A stretch of DNA of 64,000 nt from Bradyrhizobium sp. CER78. GTDB lineage: Bacteria; Pseudomonadota; Alphaproteobacteria; Rhizobiales; Xanthobacteraceae. Below, one piece after another: positions 34,584 through 43,068 of the stretch. The stretch lies in NCBI RefSeq assembly GCF_029846235.1, contig NZ_JARVWP010000002.1:248001-312000 (forward strand), read 5' to 3'. The notes beneath the pieces are model-generated. The model saw only the letters and a program-made list of their open reading frames with translations, searched no databases and had not been told where the DNA came from. Made by a program: the position numbers and the translations under genes. Positions within the stretch are counted from its first letter, which is position 1; each line of letters starts with the position of its first letter.

Positions 34584-35815
34584 CACCACACCTTCTTCTT
34601 CGCCGGCGTCAACGAGCGGGCGCCGGTCTCGGTGATCAAGACCTGGTCTTCGACTACGCCGCAGCCGAAGCCATGGATCACGATCATCGGCTCGAGCGCA
34701 AACACCTGCCCCGCTTGCAGCACGGCATCGCTCTTCCAGTGCAGGCTCGGCAACTCGGCGACGTTGGTGCCGATGCCATGGCCGAAGCCGCTCGGCCAAT
34801 AGTGTTCGCCGAGGCCGGCGTCCTCGGCGATGCCCTGGGCAATGTCCTGCAATTCGGCGATCACGACGCCTGGCTTCGCTGCGGCGACCACGGCCTCGAA
34901 CATGTCGAGACCACACTGCAACACCCGACGCTGCCGGTCACCAGCTACGCCCGCACACAAGGTGCGGGCGGTGTCGGTGAAGTAACCCTGCAGATGCACG
35001 CCCATGTCGAGGAACACCATGTCACCGTGCTCGAGCTTGCGCTCGGTCGGATAGAGGTGCTTGAGCCCCGAGCGCGGGCCGGTGGCAACCATACAGTGCC
35101 CCACCCAATCCGCGAGCCCGGCCATGGCACCGTGCGCCGCGGCGGACAATTCGAGCTCGGTGACGCCGGGCCGTACAAGATCCATCGCGGCCTCGAGACC
35201 GGCGGCGGTCGCCCGCCCGGCCTGCTCGATGACGGCGATCTCGCGCTGCGACTTGATCTGCTTCACCGACCAATATGGCAGCAAGCCCGAGGAAAATGTT
35301 GCCGAGGGAAAACGCTGGCGGATTTCATTCAGGATCACGCCCGGAAAGAACCGCTCGCCGACAAGACCTATGCGAGCGGTGTCCAGCTTGCGCTCGGCGA
35401 GGACATCACAGACGTGGCGACCAATGCCGACCGGATCCTTGACCGTTCCCGGCAGATGACCAGGGCGAACGTCGCGGATCCACGTCTGATGCACGAAGGA
35501 GTGCATCGGCGCCGAGTGCAGGATCGAATCAGTCGTCAGCATCAGCGAGCCGTCGCTTGGCAACACAACAACGGTATTGCCGATCTGCGACAGAAAGTTC
35601 GAGATCCAACGCACGTCGCCGTTGAGCCAGCCTGGTCCGCCGTGGATCAGGAGCACATCGAGATCAGCCTGTCGCATCGCCTGCCGAACCCGGGCAACGC
35701 GCGCTTCGTATTCCTCGATCGGAAACGGAATGTCGAGCCACGCCTTGCGGCTTTCCCAGTCGTAGGGAATCCGGTCGAAGCTCATGTCAATTTTGGTGAA
35801 TTCGCGACCCAACAC
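34583..35815 (-). CDS. M24-family (Xaa-Pro-type) peptidase
   Basis: The 410-residue protein starts at GTG 35815, supported by GAGGAGG 3 bases upstream. The pita-bread catalytic domain has the five metal ligands in order: MVFLDMGVH, FTDTARTL, the His of PSGFGHGIGT, FALEPMIVIHG, and VVEDQVLIT. The N-terminal half is a creatinase/prolidase-type domain. Members are aminopeptidase P, prolidase or creatinase-like hydrolases. It lies between the D-aminoacylase and the D-threonine-aldolase-like gene, 42 bp after the former, within one operon. Confidence 0.88.
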   Translation of the reverse strand: MLGREFTKIDMSFDRIPYDWESRKAWLDIPFPIEEYEARVARVRQAMRQADLDVLLIHGGPGWLNGDVRWISNFLSQIGNTVVVLPSDGSLMLTTDSILHSAPMHSFVHQTWIRDVRPGHLPGTVKDPVGIGRHVCDVLAERKLDTARIGLVGERFFPGVILNEIRQRFPSATFSSGLLPYWSVKQIKSQREIAVIEQAGRATAAGLEAAMDLVRPGVTELELSAAAHGAMAGLADWVGHCMVATGPRSGLKHLYPTERKLEHGDMVFLDMGVHLQGYFTDTARTLCAGVAGDRQRRVLQCGLDMFEAVVAAAKPGVVIAELQDIAQGIAEDAGLGEHYWPSGFGHGIGTNVAELPSLHWKSDAVLQAGQVFALEPMIVIHGFGCGVVEDQVLITETGARSLTPAKKKVW

Positions 35816-35857
35816 GGTCCTCCTCTGATCAATCCCGCCGGCGTCGCAATGCGCGCC

Positions 35858-37324
35858 CTAAGCCACGCGCATCGATTGACGCCGCAACACTCGGCCGGGG
35901 CGCGCGCCGGTCGACGCGCCGTCGCGCCATACCGGCACGCCGTTGACCAGCACAAGTTCGATGCCGCGCGCGGCCTGGACCGGCTGCTCGAAGGTGGCTG
36001 TATCGATCACGATATCCGGATCGAACAGCACGAGGTCGGCAAAGGCGCCATGCTTCACCAGGCCGCGCTCGGCGAAGCCGAATGTCGACGCAGGCAGGCT
36101 CGTCATGCGCCGTATCGCCTCTTCGAGACCGAACAGCTTTTCGTCGCGCACGTAGTGGCCAAGCACGCGCGGGAACGTGCCCCACAGCCGCGGGTGCGGA
36201 TGCATATCGTTGGGCAGGCCGTCGGACCCGATCATCGCACGGGGATGGGAGACGATGCGGCGCACATCCGCCTCGTCCATCAGGAAGTACACTGCGCCGC
36301 CCGGCTGCAGCCGACGCGCCGCCTCCTCGTCGTCGCAGCCCCATTCCCGCGCGATCGCGGCGATGTCGCGCCCCTTCATCTCCGGATAGGTCTTAGACCA
36401 TGTCACGGTGACGCGGCTGCATAGGCACAGATAGTCAGGCGTCAGCCAGCTCGACGCCGCGGTGTACGGATAGGCGTCGAAACCAACCTCGTGCGTCGCA
36501 TTGGCTTTGTCGAGCAGCGCCAACGTCTCCCGTGAGCGGCCAAAATTCTTCACACCCGCAACCTTGTGGTGTGAGATCACCACCGGCGCGCCGGCGGCGG
36601 CGCCGACCGTGATGGCCTCCTGAAGCGATGGCACTATGGCATCGCTCTCGTCGCGGACATGAGACGTATAGATGCCCCCCGCCTCCCCGGCGATGCGCGC
36701 GAGCTCTACGGTCTCCGCGATCGTTGCGGCCTGGCTCGGCGGATAGAATACGCCACTGGAGAGGCCGATTGCGCCCGCCGCCATCGCCTCGCGCAGACGC
36801 TCGCGCATCACCTCCAGTTCCTCGGCATTGGCTTCGCGCTTGAGGTCGCTCATCGCCCCCACTCGCAACGTCGAATGTCCGACCAAACTTGCGGTATTCA
36901 CCGCGGGCGGACACGCAGCGAGACGCTCCAGATAGGCCGCCATGGTCGGAAACGCGAAGTCCTCGGGTCCCCCGAGGGTCGAGACCGGCGGCGGCGGCGG
37001 ACCATCGATGGCAAGCGGCGCGAGGCTGACCCCGCAATTGCCGTTCACGACGCTGGTGACGCCTTGGGAGACCTTGATCTCCATGCCCGGCATCGCCAAC
37101 ACGGCACCATCGTCGTGGCTGTGGGTGTCGATGAAACCCGGCGCCAGCACAAGGCCACGCGCCTCGACTACCTCGTGCGCAGTTACGCCGGCGAAATCGC
37201 CAATGGCGGCGATCCGATCCCTCTTCACCGCGACGTCGGCAACAAAGCGCGGCGCGCCGCTGCCGTCGATCACAGTCGCCTCGCGGAAGATCAAATCGCA
37301 CGCCGTCTCGCCCGTCGTCGCCAT
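35858..37324 (-). CDS. N-acyl-D-amino acid deacylase (D-aminoacylase)
   Basis: The product is 488 residues. The amidohydrolase features of D-aminoacylase are all present: LAPGFIDTHSHDDGAV near residue 65, the NGNCGVSLAPL loop with its metal-bridging Cys near residue 95, SSGVFYPPSQAAT, the SHVRDES and SHHKVAG histidines, and GSDGLPND near residue 365. The enzyme releases D-amino acids from N-acyl forms. It is the first gene of the leftward operon with peptidase and D-threonine-aldolase-like genes. MarR-type motifs at 37369 and 37497 lie upstream. Confidence 0.92.
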   Translation of the reverse strand: MATTGETACDLIFREATVIDGSGAPRFVADVAVKRDRIAAIGDFAGVTAHEVVEARGLVLAPGFIDTHSHDDGAVLAMPGMEIKVSQGVTSVVNGNCGVSLAPLAIDGPPPPPVSTLGGPEDFAFPTMAAYLERLAACPPAVNTASLVGHSTLRVGAMSDLKREANAEELEVMRERLREAMAAGAIGLSSGVFYPPSQAATIAETVELARIAGEAGGIYTSHVRDESDAIVPSLQEAITVGAAAGAPVVISHHKVAGVKNFGRSRETLALLDKANATHEVGFDAYPYTAASSWLTPDYLCLCSRVTVTWSKTYPEMKGRDIAAIAREWGCDDEEAARRLQPGGAVYFLMDEADVRRIVSHPRAMIGSDGLPNDMHPHPRLWGTFPRVLGHYVRDEKLFGLEEAIRRMTSLPASTFGFAERGLVKHGAFADLVLFDPDIVIDTATFEQPVQAARGIELVLVNGVPVWRDGASTGARPGRVLRRQSMRVA

Positions 37325-37368
37325 TGCACCCCCATGCGGCCAGTCGTTGAGAAATGCTAGCGGCTGTT

Positions 37369-37390
37369 ACTTGTATTTGCAAGTTATATT
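37369..37390. promoter_or_regulatory. MarR-type motif, site 3, ahead of D-aminoacylase
   Basis: ACTTGTATTTGCAAGT is an imperfect palindrome continued by TATATT, 45 bp upstream of the D-aminoacylase start. The stretch ATTTGCAAGTTATATT is identical to the site 45 bp before marR, and the two sites are equally far from their start codons. Confidence 0.65.
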
Positions 37391-37611
37391 CCGAGTTCGA
37401 CGACATGCGGCAGCGCAGTCGGCATCACAACACCCAAATTTTCTCCGAAAATCGTTGAACGACCCGCTTCGACGGTACTCTCGCAGCCATTTTTAATTGC
37501 ATTTGCAATATTCATTTGAGCCACATACCGAGCGGCAAGGCCCCGGCTGGTGGCCGCGAGATCAGCAACGAGCTCAGCGGTCGCGACCGGGAGCGCGGCC
37601 ATCCCGATCAT
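37384..37611 (-). CDS. Hypothetical 75-residue frame
   Basis: The frame begins MIGMAALPVATAELVADLAA and contains an amphipathic helical N-terminal part faintly like a phasin. I cannot assign a family. Its 3' end runs into the MarR-type motif at 37369-37390, and a second motif at 37497 lies inside it, so it may be only promoter DNA that happens to be open. Confidence 0.25.
   Translation of the reverse strand: MIGMAALPVATAELVADLAATSRGLAARYVAQMNIANAIKNGCESTVEAGRSTIFGENLGVVMPTALPHVVELGI
37497..37512. promoter_or_regulatory. MarR-type motif, site 4
   Basis: TTGCATTTGCAA followed by TATT repeats the core of the marR-proximal site (TTGCATTTGCAA identical). It lies 173 bp upstream of the D-aminoacylase start. 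It may be a secondary site. Confidence 0.45.
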
Positions 37612-38698
37612 TGGCCCGGACCGATTGCGATGCGCTCGAGTACCCGCCATTTGTGCGGATCCCGGTGGTCCCAATCCGGCACATAGAATTTGGCACGGCA
37701 CATGCTGTTCAAGAGATACCCGGAGTCCTATCCGGGGAATGGCAGGAGCCTCATGCCGGCCGTTGTGGTGGCCCTTCAGAACGAGGCCGATCGGAGCGTG
37801 CTCCAAGTGCATGTGACTGCGGGTTCGGCAGCGGAGGCGGTGCGTCTCCTGCAGGAAAAATACCCGTTGTCGGCGTGTACGTTCGTCTTCATCACCCCGA
37901 CCGCGACGATCAGACGACCAAGCCGGGAGCAGACCGCTGAGGGCTTCTCGCGCAGTTCTTCAACTCCATTACGGCGAGACGCCGGGCCCCCGGTGATGTT
38001 CTCAGCTAACACAACGCGCGCCGGCGAGGGCCTTTTCGCCTGGTGTAGGGACGTTGGGAAGAAGTAGCGCGGGAGCGCTGCCAACCCACTCTGCGAGAGA
38101 TTTTCGTTCTTAGTTGGATCAGCGGGGCTGCGCGAATGCGCGGTAAAGAGGTGGCGCTTTCCACCTCCGACAACTGAGACTGCTCGACGGCACTCGCCTA
38201 GCCCCTCCCCTCGGGAATTTTTGTCGTGCACGTCCGCCAACCTGACGCGGCTCTATCCTAGTTCGAAAGGCCTGTTCACGTTGGCTGTCATGAGATTTTT
38301 CTTGATCTCCCGGTGCACACGTCGCCGCACAGATCGGGAGCATTGATACTCTGACGGTCGATCGGGGCGTCAAGTCTCGGACCCGCCACATCGCGACACC
38401 CGTTATTGCGGTATCCCTGTTTCTTTGTCGAAGGACAACTACCTTGGAATTCGGCGTCCTGGCAGTGCGCCGAAACTTGCCTTTGTCCACTATCTCTCGC
38501 CGTCCGGTAGCAAGCCTTGTCCCTCGAGGCGCAACATCCAGTTGATAGGATGATTCAATCACGACACGCTGGCCGACCAGCATTGCTCGGACCGGCGCGG
38601 AATATGTGGCGCCAACGATGGGATGAAAAGCACGATACCGAACATCCCGCGATATGAATGGCGCGACGCGTCCTTAGCGCTAGGCTAGGGCATTAAAA
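37612..38698. other. Intergenic decay zone with right copy of the long repeat
   Basis: There is no supported gene in this 1.1 kb. An open frame at 37690-38067 contains a protein-like patch (MPAVVVALQNEADRSVLQVH) that I cannot assign and do not trust. The right copy of the ~200-bp repeat is at 38121-38323. Confidence 0.4.
38121..38323. repeat. Degenerate ~200-bp direct repeat, right copy
   Basis: This is the counterpart of 21821-22024 in the same orientation, with 39 of the last 43 bases identical and recognisable similarity over the first 80. It follows the D-amino acid operon and precedes the truncated aminotransferase, so the pair brackets a 16-kb segment of catabolic genes. Confidence 0.65.
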
Positions 38699-39019
38699 AG
38701 CCTGGTCGAGAACGCCAGGCGCACCGGCACTTATTTGCGCGAGCGGCTCACCGCGCTCCGCGCGCGGCATGAACTCGTGGCGGAGGTTCGAGGTGCTGGT
38801 CTCTTCATCGGTGTCGAGCTCCGCCGCGGCGGCTCGGCCGCCGCGGGTGAGACGACGAAACTGGTCAATGCAATGCGCAGACGGCATGTTCTGATCAGCA
38901 CGGCAGGTCCCGGCGCAAATGTGCTGAAGATTCGTCCGCCCCTGACATTCGGCATGGAGCATGGCGATCTGCTGGTCGAGGCGCTCGATCAAGCGCTAAA
39001 GGAAAATTCGATTGACTGA
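38699..39019 (+). pseudogene. C-terminal fragment of a class III aminotransferase
   Basis: The frame matches only the last ~105 residues of an omega-aminotransferase: LVENARRTGTYLRERL, VRGAGLFIGVELRR, RRHVLISTAGPGANVLKIRP, and a final LVEALDQAL. The PLP lysine and the rest of the enzyme are absent, and no start codon precedes it. The cut at about 38698 marks an old rearrangement point, like the truncated LivG-LivF gene at the other end of the block. Confidence 0.8.
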
Positions 39020-39057
39020 CGCTCTCGCGGATTGCTGGTCTTCGTCGGCAGAGCACA

Positions 39058-39255
39058 ACGCCGGTCTACATTTTCGGTTGCGGCGAGTGCTACCCGGGCG
39101 CAGAAGCGCGAGAGATTACGGGCTTCAGGAGCAAAGCCGAAATTGACGATTGGATGAATGGAGAGCGTCGGATCGCTTGGCTCCGGTCACAGGGTTACGC
39201 GAAGTCACTGAATGACCCCTTCAGGCGTGCGTTCGGTGCTTCTGGCGTGCGCTGA
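39058..39255 (+). pseudogene. Unassigned open frame without start, probable relic
   Basis: The frame reads TPVYIFGCGECYPGAEA and later GFRSKAEIDDWMNGERRIAW, ending at TGA 39255. The text looks like real protein, but there is no ATG and I recognise no family. It is most likely the remains of a small hypothetical gene. Confidence 0.3.
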
Positions 39256-39478
39256 AGATCTGGACTCACTTGTACTATTCCAGCTCCCTCAACCAAGCGC
39301 TATTCTCGCGGGCGGCCGAGACTCTCTCGCGGCAAGCATGGTGCTGAACGCTTGTGACCCGTGGACGATTCCGCGACCCTTAGCCCAACGTGTCGACCTA
39401 CAAAGCTCGCTTTCAATTCGGCGGCAGCCTTGAAGAGTGGGCCGTCAGAGTTGGCTATGATCGAAGAGTGTAAGGATC

Positions 39479-39706
39479 CTACGCAAACGGCGGGACCTCG
39501 ACCAGCGTTCCGATCAATCGCAACAATGCTTGCTGTTCGGGTCCCTTTCCGTCACGCAAGAACTCGCCCAGTTCGATGTGAGATAGCCGGCCACCAGAGG
39601 GCGCATTGGGCTGGTGGATGACGAAAGCGTAGCCATTTGTGGGCTCGCGTGCGATGAACCAAGCGTCCCCGCTTGGGCTCCGGTATAGCTCGCGCCGGTC
39701 TGACAT
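39479..39706 (-). CDS. Hypothetical 75-residue protein of a rhizobial type
   Basis: The product begins MSDRRELYRSPSGDAWFIAR and contains YAFVIHQPNAPSGGRLSHIE. Small proteins of this pattern are frequent in Bradyrhizobium genomes, but their function is unknown. AGGAGGAAAA directly before ATG 39706 supports the start. It appears intact among broken neighbours. Confidence 0.7.
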   Translation of the reverse strand: MSDRRELYRSPSGDAWFIAREPTNGYAFVIHQPNAPSGGRLSHIELGEFLRDGKGPEQQALLRLIGTLVEVPPFA

Positions 39707-39759
39707 TTTTCCTCCTGCTGCTCCGGGCACTGTCTGATGAGCGCTTCGGGATGCGGAGA

Positions 39760-39966
39760 TCAGTGAAAATAAGAAAGCTGATCTTCCGTAACGACACGTT
39801 CAATGTTCTCGGACGTGGACTTGATGCGATATCTTACGCGTCCATCGGACTCTATCGGCATGCACTGTACGATTGTGTAGATCCTTGGCAGTTCAGTTGC
39901 GGCGCGTCCTTGGGGACCTTGAGCGTGGTGCCGAACCTCTTCATTTAGCTTATAAGCGTATGGCAT
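39760..39966 (-). CDS. Hypothetical 68-residue protein of a rhizobial type
   Basis: The product (MPYAYKLNEEVRHHAQG, then RYRIKSTSENIERVVTEDQL) matches a pattern I associate with small conserved Bradyrhizobium proteins of unknown function. There is no domain to name. It lies upstream of the preceding 75-residue gene on the same strand. Confidence 0.6.
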   Translation of the reverse strand: MPYAYKLNEEVRHHAQGPQGRAATELPRIYTIVQCMPIESDGRVRYRIKSTSENIERVVTEDQLSYFH

Positions 39967-40006
39967 ATTTGCTTTCTCGCGTTTTCGGGTCTATCGGCGG
40001 TCTTGC

Positions 40007-40246
40007 TTAGTCTTCGAGAATGGATTTTGTGGCCTCGAATATCTGTTCCGCGGTGCCCTTGATCGTGCCCTTCGCCCAGGCTTGGAATACCATGACGTAT
40101 GCGTTCTTGTAAGCCGCTTCGTCCGCGGAGAAGTAGACTTCGTCTGTGGCAGTGTCCAAGACAAGCGCTCCTGTATCGATACAGATTTCCTCGATCAGGA
40201 CTAAGCGTTCTTCTTGCTCGGCTAGGTGACGTTTAACGATGCTCAT
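40007..40246 (-). CDS. Hypothetical 79-residue protein
   Basis: The frame starts at ATG 40246 with CAGGAGACTCA just upstream, a good ribosome-binding site. The product (MSIVKRHLAEQEERLVLIEE, then YFSADEAAYKNAYVMVFQAW) is acidic and probably helical. I recognise no family. It reads as an intact small gene. Confidence 0.55.
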   Translation of the reverse strand: MSIVKRHLAEQEERLVLIEEICIDTGALVLDTATDEVYFSADEAAYKNAYVMVFQAWAKGTIKGTAEQIFEATKSILED

Positions 40247-40477
40247 TGAGTCTCCTGCTTTGCAGTGAGGAATCACGTTCCCGATGCGGCTAGTGAACAT
40301 GCTGGCGTAGTCATCGGCTACAGGCGCAACCGTCCAAGGAAGCCGCAGCGACAGCCGCTTTTTCGATTTCTACCTGCTCGAATGAAAAACCCCGCCCCGA
40401 TAACTCGGGAGCGGGGCAGGACCACAAGCTCTGCCAGTACATCCGTGGCTAGAGCGACAGGTCTGTCGTGCTCTTAG

Positions 40478-40686
40478 TTAAGCAGCACGAAGATTTTCGG
40501 CAGCAGACTTGCCAGCACGACGGTCTGCGACGACGTCGTAAGATAGCGTCTGACCTTCCGTCAGAGTTCCCATACCGGCGCGTTCGACCGCGCTGATGTG
40601 AACAAAGACGTCGTTGGTGCCGTTGGATGCTGGATAAAGCCGAAGCCCTTTTGGGTATTAAACCACTTCACTGTACCGGTGTTCAT
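40478..40686 (-). pseudogene. cspA: Cold-shock protein gene with a one-base frameshift
   Basis: From ATG 40686 the sequence encodes MNTGTVKWFNTQKGFGFIQ, the RNA-binding start of a CspA-type protein. It then changes frame: the remainder, NGTNDVFVHISAVERAGMG and later GQTLSYDVVADRRAGKSAA, is in the next frame and ends at TAA 40478. The total is 209 bases, one short of a multiple of three. A missing base in the codon after FIQ explains it. The RNP1 motif KGFGFI and RNP2 motif VFVHIS would otherwise be intact. Confidence 0.85.
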
Positions 40687-40846
40687 CAGGTTTCCCTTGT
40701 TATGCGCGCAGGACCTGGCGCGCGAGTCGCCGCCTGCCGTCCGGTTAGTCGATGATGGAGAATGTCTGAAACGTGCGCGCCGTCAGGATCTGAGGCGAAA
40801 GCGGAACAGTTGTTCGGCCAGTATCGATGCTTGAGACAATACACTA

Positions 40847-41056
40847 GTGTGGACAGACTTCAAGAAGAAAGCCAGCGGCGCGTCAGATATTGGCCGATGC
40901 GAGCGGAGGAGTTTCGGACCAAAGCGGACAATGCCGAGCCATAGGCAAAAGGACGCGCAGCGCAAGGTCGCACACAGCTACGACGAACTAGCCCAACGCG
41001 TCGAATGTATCCGCACCGTTCAGATGCAGCAGAGGAGCTGCCCGCGCAAACAGTGA
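40847..41056 (+). pseudogene. Frameshifted small hypothetical protein (RAEEFRTKAD type)
   Basis: Pieces of one familiar rhizobial small protein lie in two alternating frames: WTDFKKKAS in one, YWPMRAEEFRTKADNAE in another, then QRKVAHSYDELAQRVE back in the first. Two compensating indels would restore a protein of about 65 residues. Its function is unknown. Confidence 0.6.
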
Positions 41057-41176
41057 GGGGTATTGCGCGCATCTCTTAACCTGAGCTGTTGGCGGCCTCT
41101 CTCTTGATCTATCTCAAACAATATCGGCTTCCGGGGCAGACCTACTATCGGGCCGTGCGCGATTCCAGCAAACCCT

Positions 41177-41287
41177 CTGAGGATAGGAGCCAAGCCGTCT
41201 CGCTTGGACGAGGCGCGGCGCGTCATCGAGGATGACGCCGCCAAGCTTCGCGAGATCATCAGAAAACTAGCCCACAAGCTGCATTGA
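41177..41287 (+). CDS. Remnant of a 30-residue-scale Lys/Arg-rich hypothetical protein
   Basis: This short frame reads KPSRLDEARRVIEDDAAKLR then EIIRKLAHKLH and stops at 41287. The pattern matches a small conserved Bradyrhizobium protein. No ATG precedes it in frame, so it is probably the tail of a decayed gene. Confidence 0.4.
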   Translation: MRIGAKPSRLDEARRVIEDDAAKLREIIRKLAHKLH

Positions 41288-42356
41288 GGCAGCCTTCAGT
41301 TGGTGGCATTTTCATTCCCGGCCAGTAACTGACTTCCGCTGTTGGCCCTTCCGAGGCATGCGCATCGAGCCGAATGTCCGCTTCGCGCCAAAACCCGCCG
41401 ATGCCCAGCTAGCCTTAAGCACTTGGCCCTTCTTTACGATCGAGCACGCTGCGATGCTCTGTCATTAACGGTACAATGGATGTGGCACTTCTGCTGCGAT
41501 AAGCCAAGCTCACCACATCGATAAATACTCAATGCGAAGGAGCTGAGAATAAGTAGACAAAGCTACTCCAAACTGCGCCATTCCAGCCGGTCCCACTACT
41601 CCCACTCAATCATCTATGACGCCGTCTCCGCGTTGATTTGCAAGTACAAATCCTCAAAGCCGGCGGCAAAATCCCGAAGGTATACCCGGCCCAATTTTTC
41701 GGTCTTGAATTCACAGGTAAATCTGTTTCGCTCGGAGGAATCGCTGCTTCGGCAACTATCGGAGTCAACCGACGAAGTAGACGTCCGCTCGGTGTGAACG
41801 GCCACCGCTTCGCTTCTCTCGATTTCCGCCTGATACCGTCAACATTGAGAGGCGCTATCAACACGAGCTCGCTAGCTAGCTGTCGGCCACGGCGTTACGT
41901 TCGGTAGCGACCTGTTGCGCTCAGGTCCGCGACCTCGACGGCGCCGCTGCCCCCGCCTCACATCCTAAGGGGCCCGCAAGGCCAAATTGGACGGACTTGG
42001 CAGCCAGATGACGCGAAGGCCCCAACCCATCAGAAGCGGCTTCTGTCGCATCCAGACCCCAAAAGCCTGCGTCGCTCCACTCGGGATCCCTCTGCTGATC
42101 AGCATCCATCGGGGTGCCGGTGCCCTGCTCGGCCGGATCGGCCCGCGATGTTTCGTGTCGCCCCGTCGATGACGACAACGAGCCCTTGGAAAGGGCTGAG
42201 GTGTGTGCCGGTAAGGCCTGCTCGCGATCGCCCTCTAGGAATCTGTCCATCATTGAAATATGTAGACGATCTGCCAAATCTGCCTCGAGCGGCAACGGGA
42301 TTCATCGCCAACACAGGCCGGCACAGCAAACTTTCGATAACGAGCTTCAGGCAGGA
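41288..42356. other. Gene-poor boundary zone
   Basis: This stretch of just over 1 kb lacks a supported gene and contains the guaA-end-like sequence. Weak open frames on the minus strand (for example LGRVYLRDFAAGFEDLYLQI, ending near 41614) look partly protein-like but match nothing I know. Confidence 0.4.
41596..41610 (-). other. Sequence matching the 3' end of guaA, candidate att remnant
   Basis: On the minus strand this reads ATTGAGTGGGAGTAG, which encodes Ile-Glu-Trp-Glu-stop, the end of GMP synthase. The 3' end of guaA is a known insertion target of genomic islands and of the IntG-dependent part of tripartite Mesorhizobium ICEs. No guaA sequence precedes it, so it would be a duplicated core left by integration. 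The match is only 15 bases. Confidence 0.45.
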
Positions 42357-43067
42357 ATGAGGGCAATTCGGTCATCCACGCGTTCTCGTGACGGGTCCCG
42401 TCCTGGGGCGGCGGCGCGTCGCTCCAAGGCCACTTCGGTTGCGAATAAACGCAATACCGAGGTGGAGGACGCCCCCGCACAGCTGAAGTCGGAACGGTCT
42501 CGAGACCTGATTCTGAAGTCCGCGGCGCAGCTATTTCGCCGTCAGGGATTTTCGGCCACGACGCTGCGCCAGATCGCCGCGAAGGCGAAAATCAAGGCCG
42601 GAAGCATCTACTACCACTTCGATTCCAAGGAGGAGATCCTCAATGAGGTGCTGGACCGCGGCCTTCGTCACGTCTTCGAGAGCGTGAAGAACGCTGTCGA
42701 ACGAGCCGGCAAGGTGTCGCACCGGCGCAGGATCGGCCTCGCGATCGAGGCTCATCTTGTCGCCCTGCTCGAGACCAGCGACTTCACCTCGGCCAACATC
42801 CGCATCTACGGGCAATTGCCGGAGCACCTGAAGAAGCCGCATCGGCCGCTGCGGCGAGCCTACGCCGAATATTGGGACCAATTGTTCATCGATGCGCGAC
42901 GCGCCGGCGAGATCCGGGCCGACATGGAGGTGGTGCCGTTGCGCATGTTCGTGATCGGTGCCCTGAACTGGACGATCGAGTGGTTCAGGCTGGAAAACAG
43001 GGACGCGGTGCTTGAATTGGCCGAACGTACGGAGCTGCTGATCTTCGAAGGCGTCAGCAAGCCCTGA
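42357..43067 (+). CDS. TetR/AcrR-family regulator of the acyl-CoA cluster
   Basis: From ATG 42357 (AGGCAGGA upstream) the product has 236 residues. A basic N-terminal extension precedes a standard TetR HTH (AQLFRRQGFSATTLRQIAAK, then IKAGSIYYHFDSKEEIL). The C-terminal domain is of the TetR_C type. Three copies of an 18-bp palindrome lie ahead of the enoyl-CoA hydratase, ligase and carboxylase operons of the following 8 kb, so this is their probable repressor, released by an acyl-CoA. It converges with the hydratase gene across a tandem repeat. Confidence 0.85.
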   Translation: MRAIRSSTRSRDGSRPGAAARRSKATSVANKRNTEVEDAPAQLKSERSRDLILKSAAQLFRRQGFSATTLRQIAAKAKIKAGSIYYHFDSKEEILNEVLDRGLRHVFESVKNAVERAGKVSHRRRIGLAIEAHLVALLETSDFTSANIRIYGQLPEHLKKPHRPLRRAYAEYWDQLFIDARRAGEIRADMEVVPLRMFVIGALNWTIEWFRLENRDAVLELAERTELLIFEGVSKP

Positions 43068-43068
43068 C

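Noticed and set aside
34673..36424. A 583-codon + strand frame across the M24 peptidase and D-aminoacylase genes
   Set aside because: It crosses two clear minus-strand genes and has no recognisable motif.
39058..39100. Similarity of VYIFGCGECY to the thiolase-like segment VYILGCGECY at 49206
   Set aside because: The match covers only about ten residues and the sequence diverges completely afterwards, so it does not show that the fragment is a thiolase.
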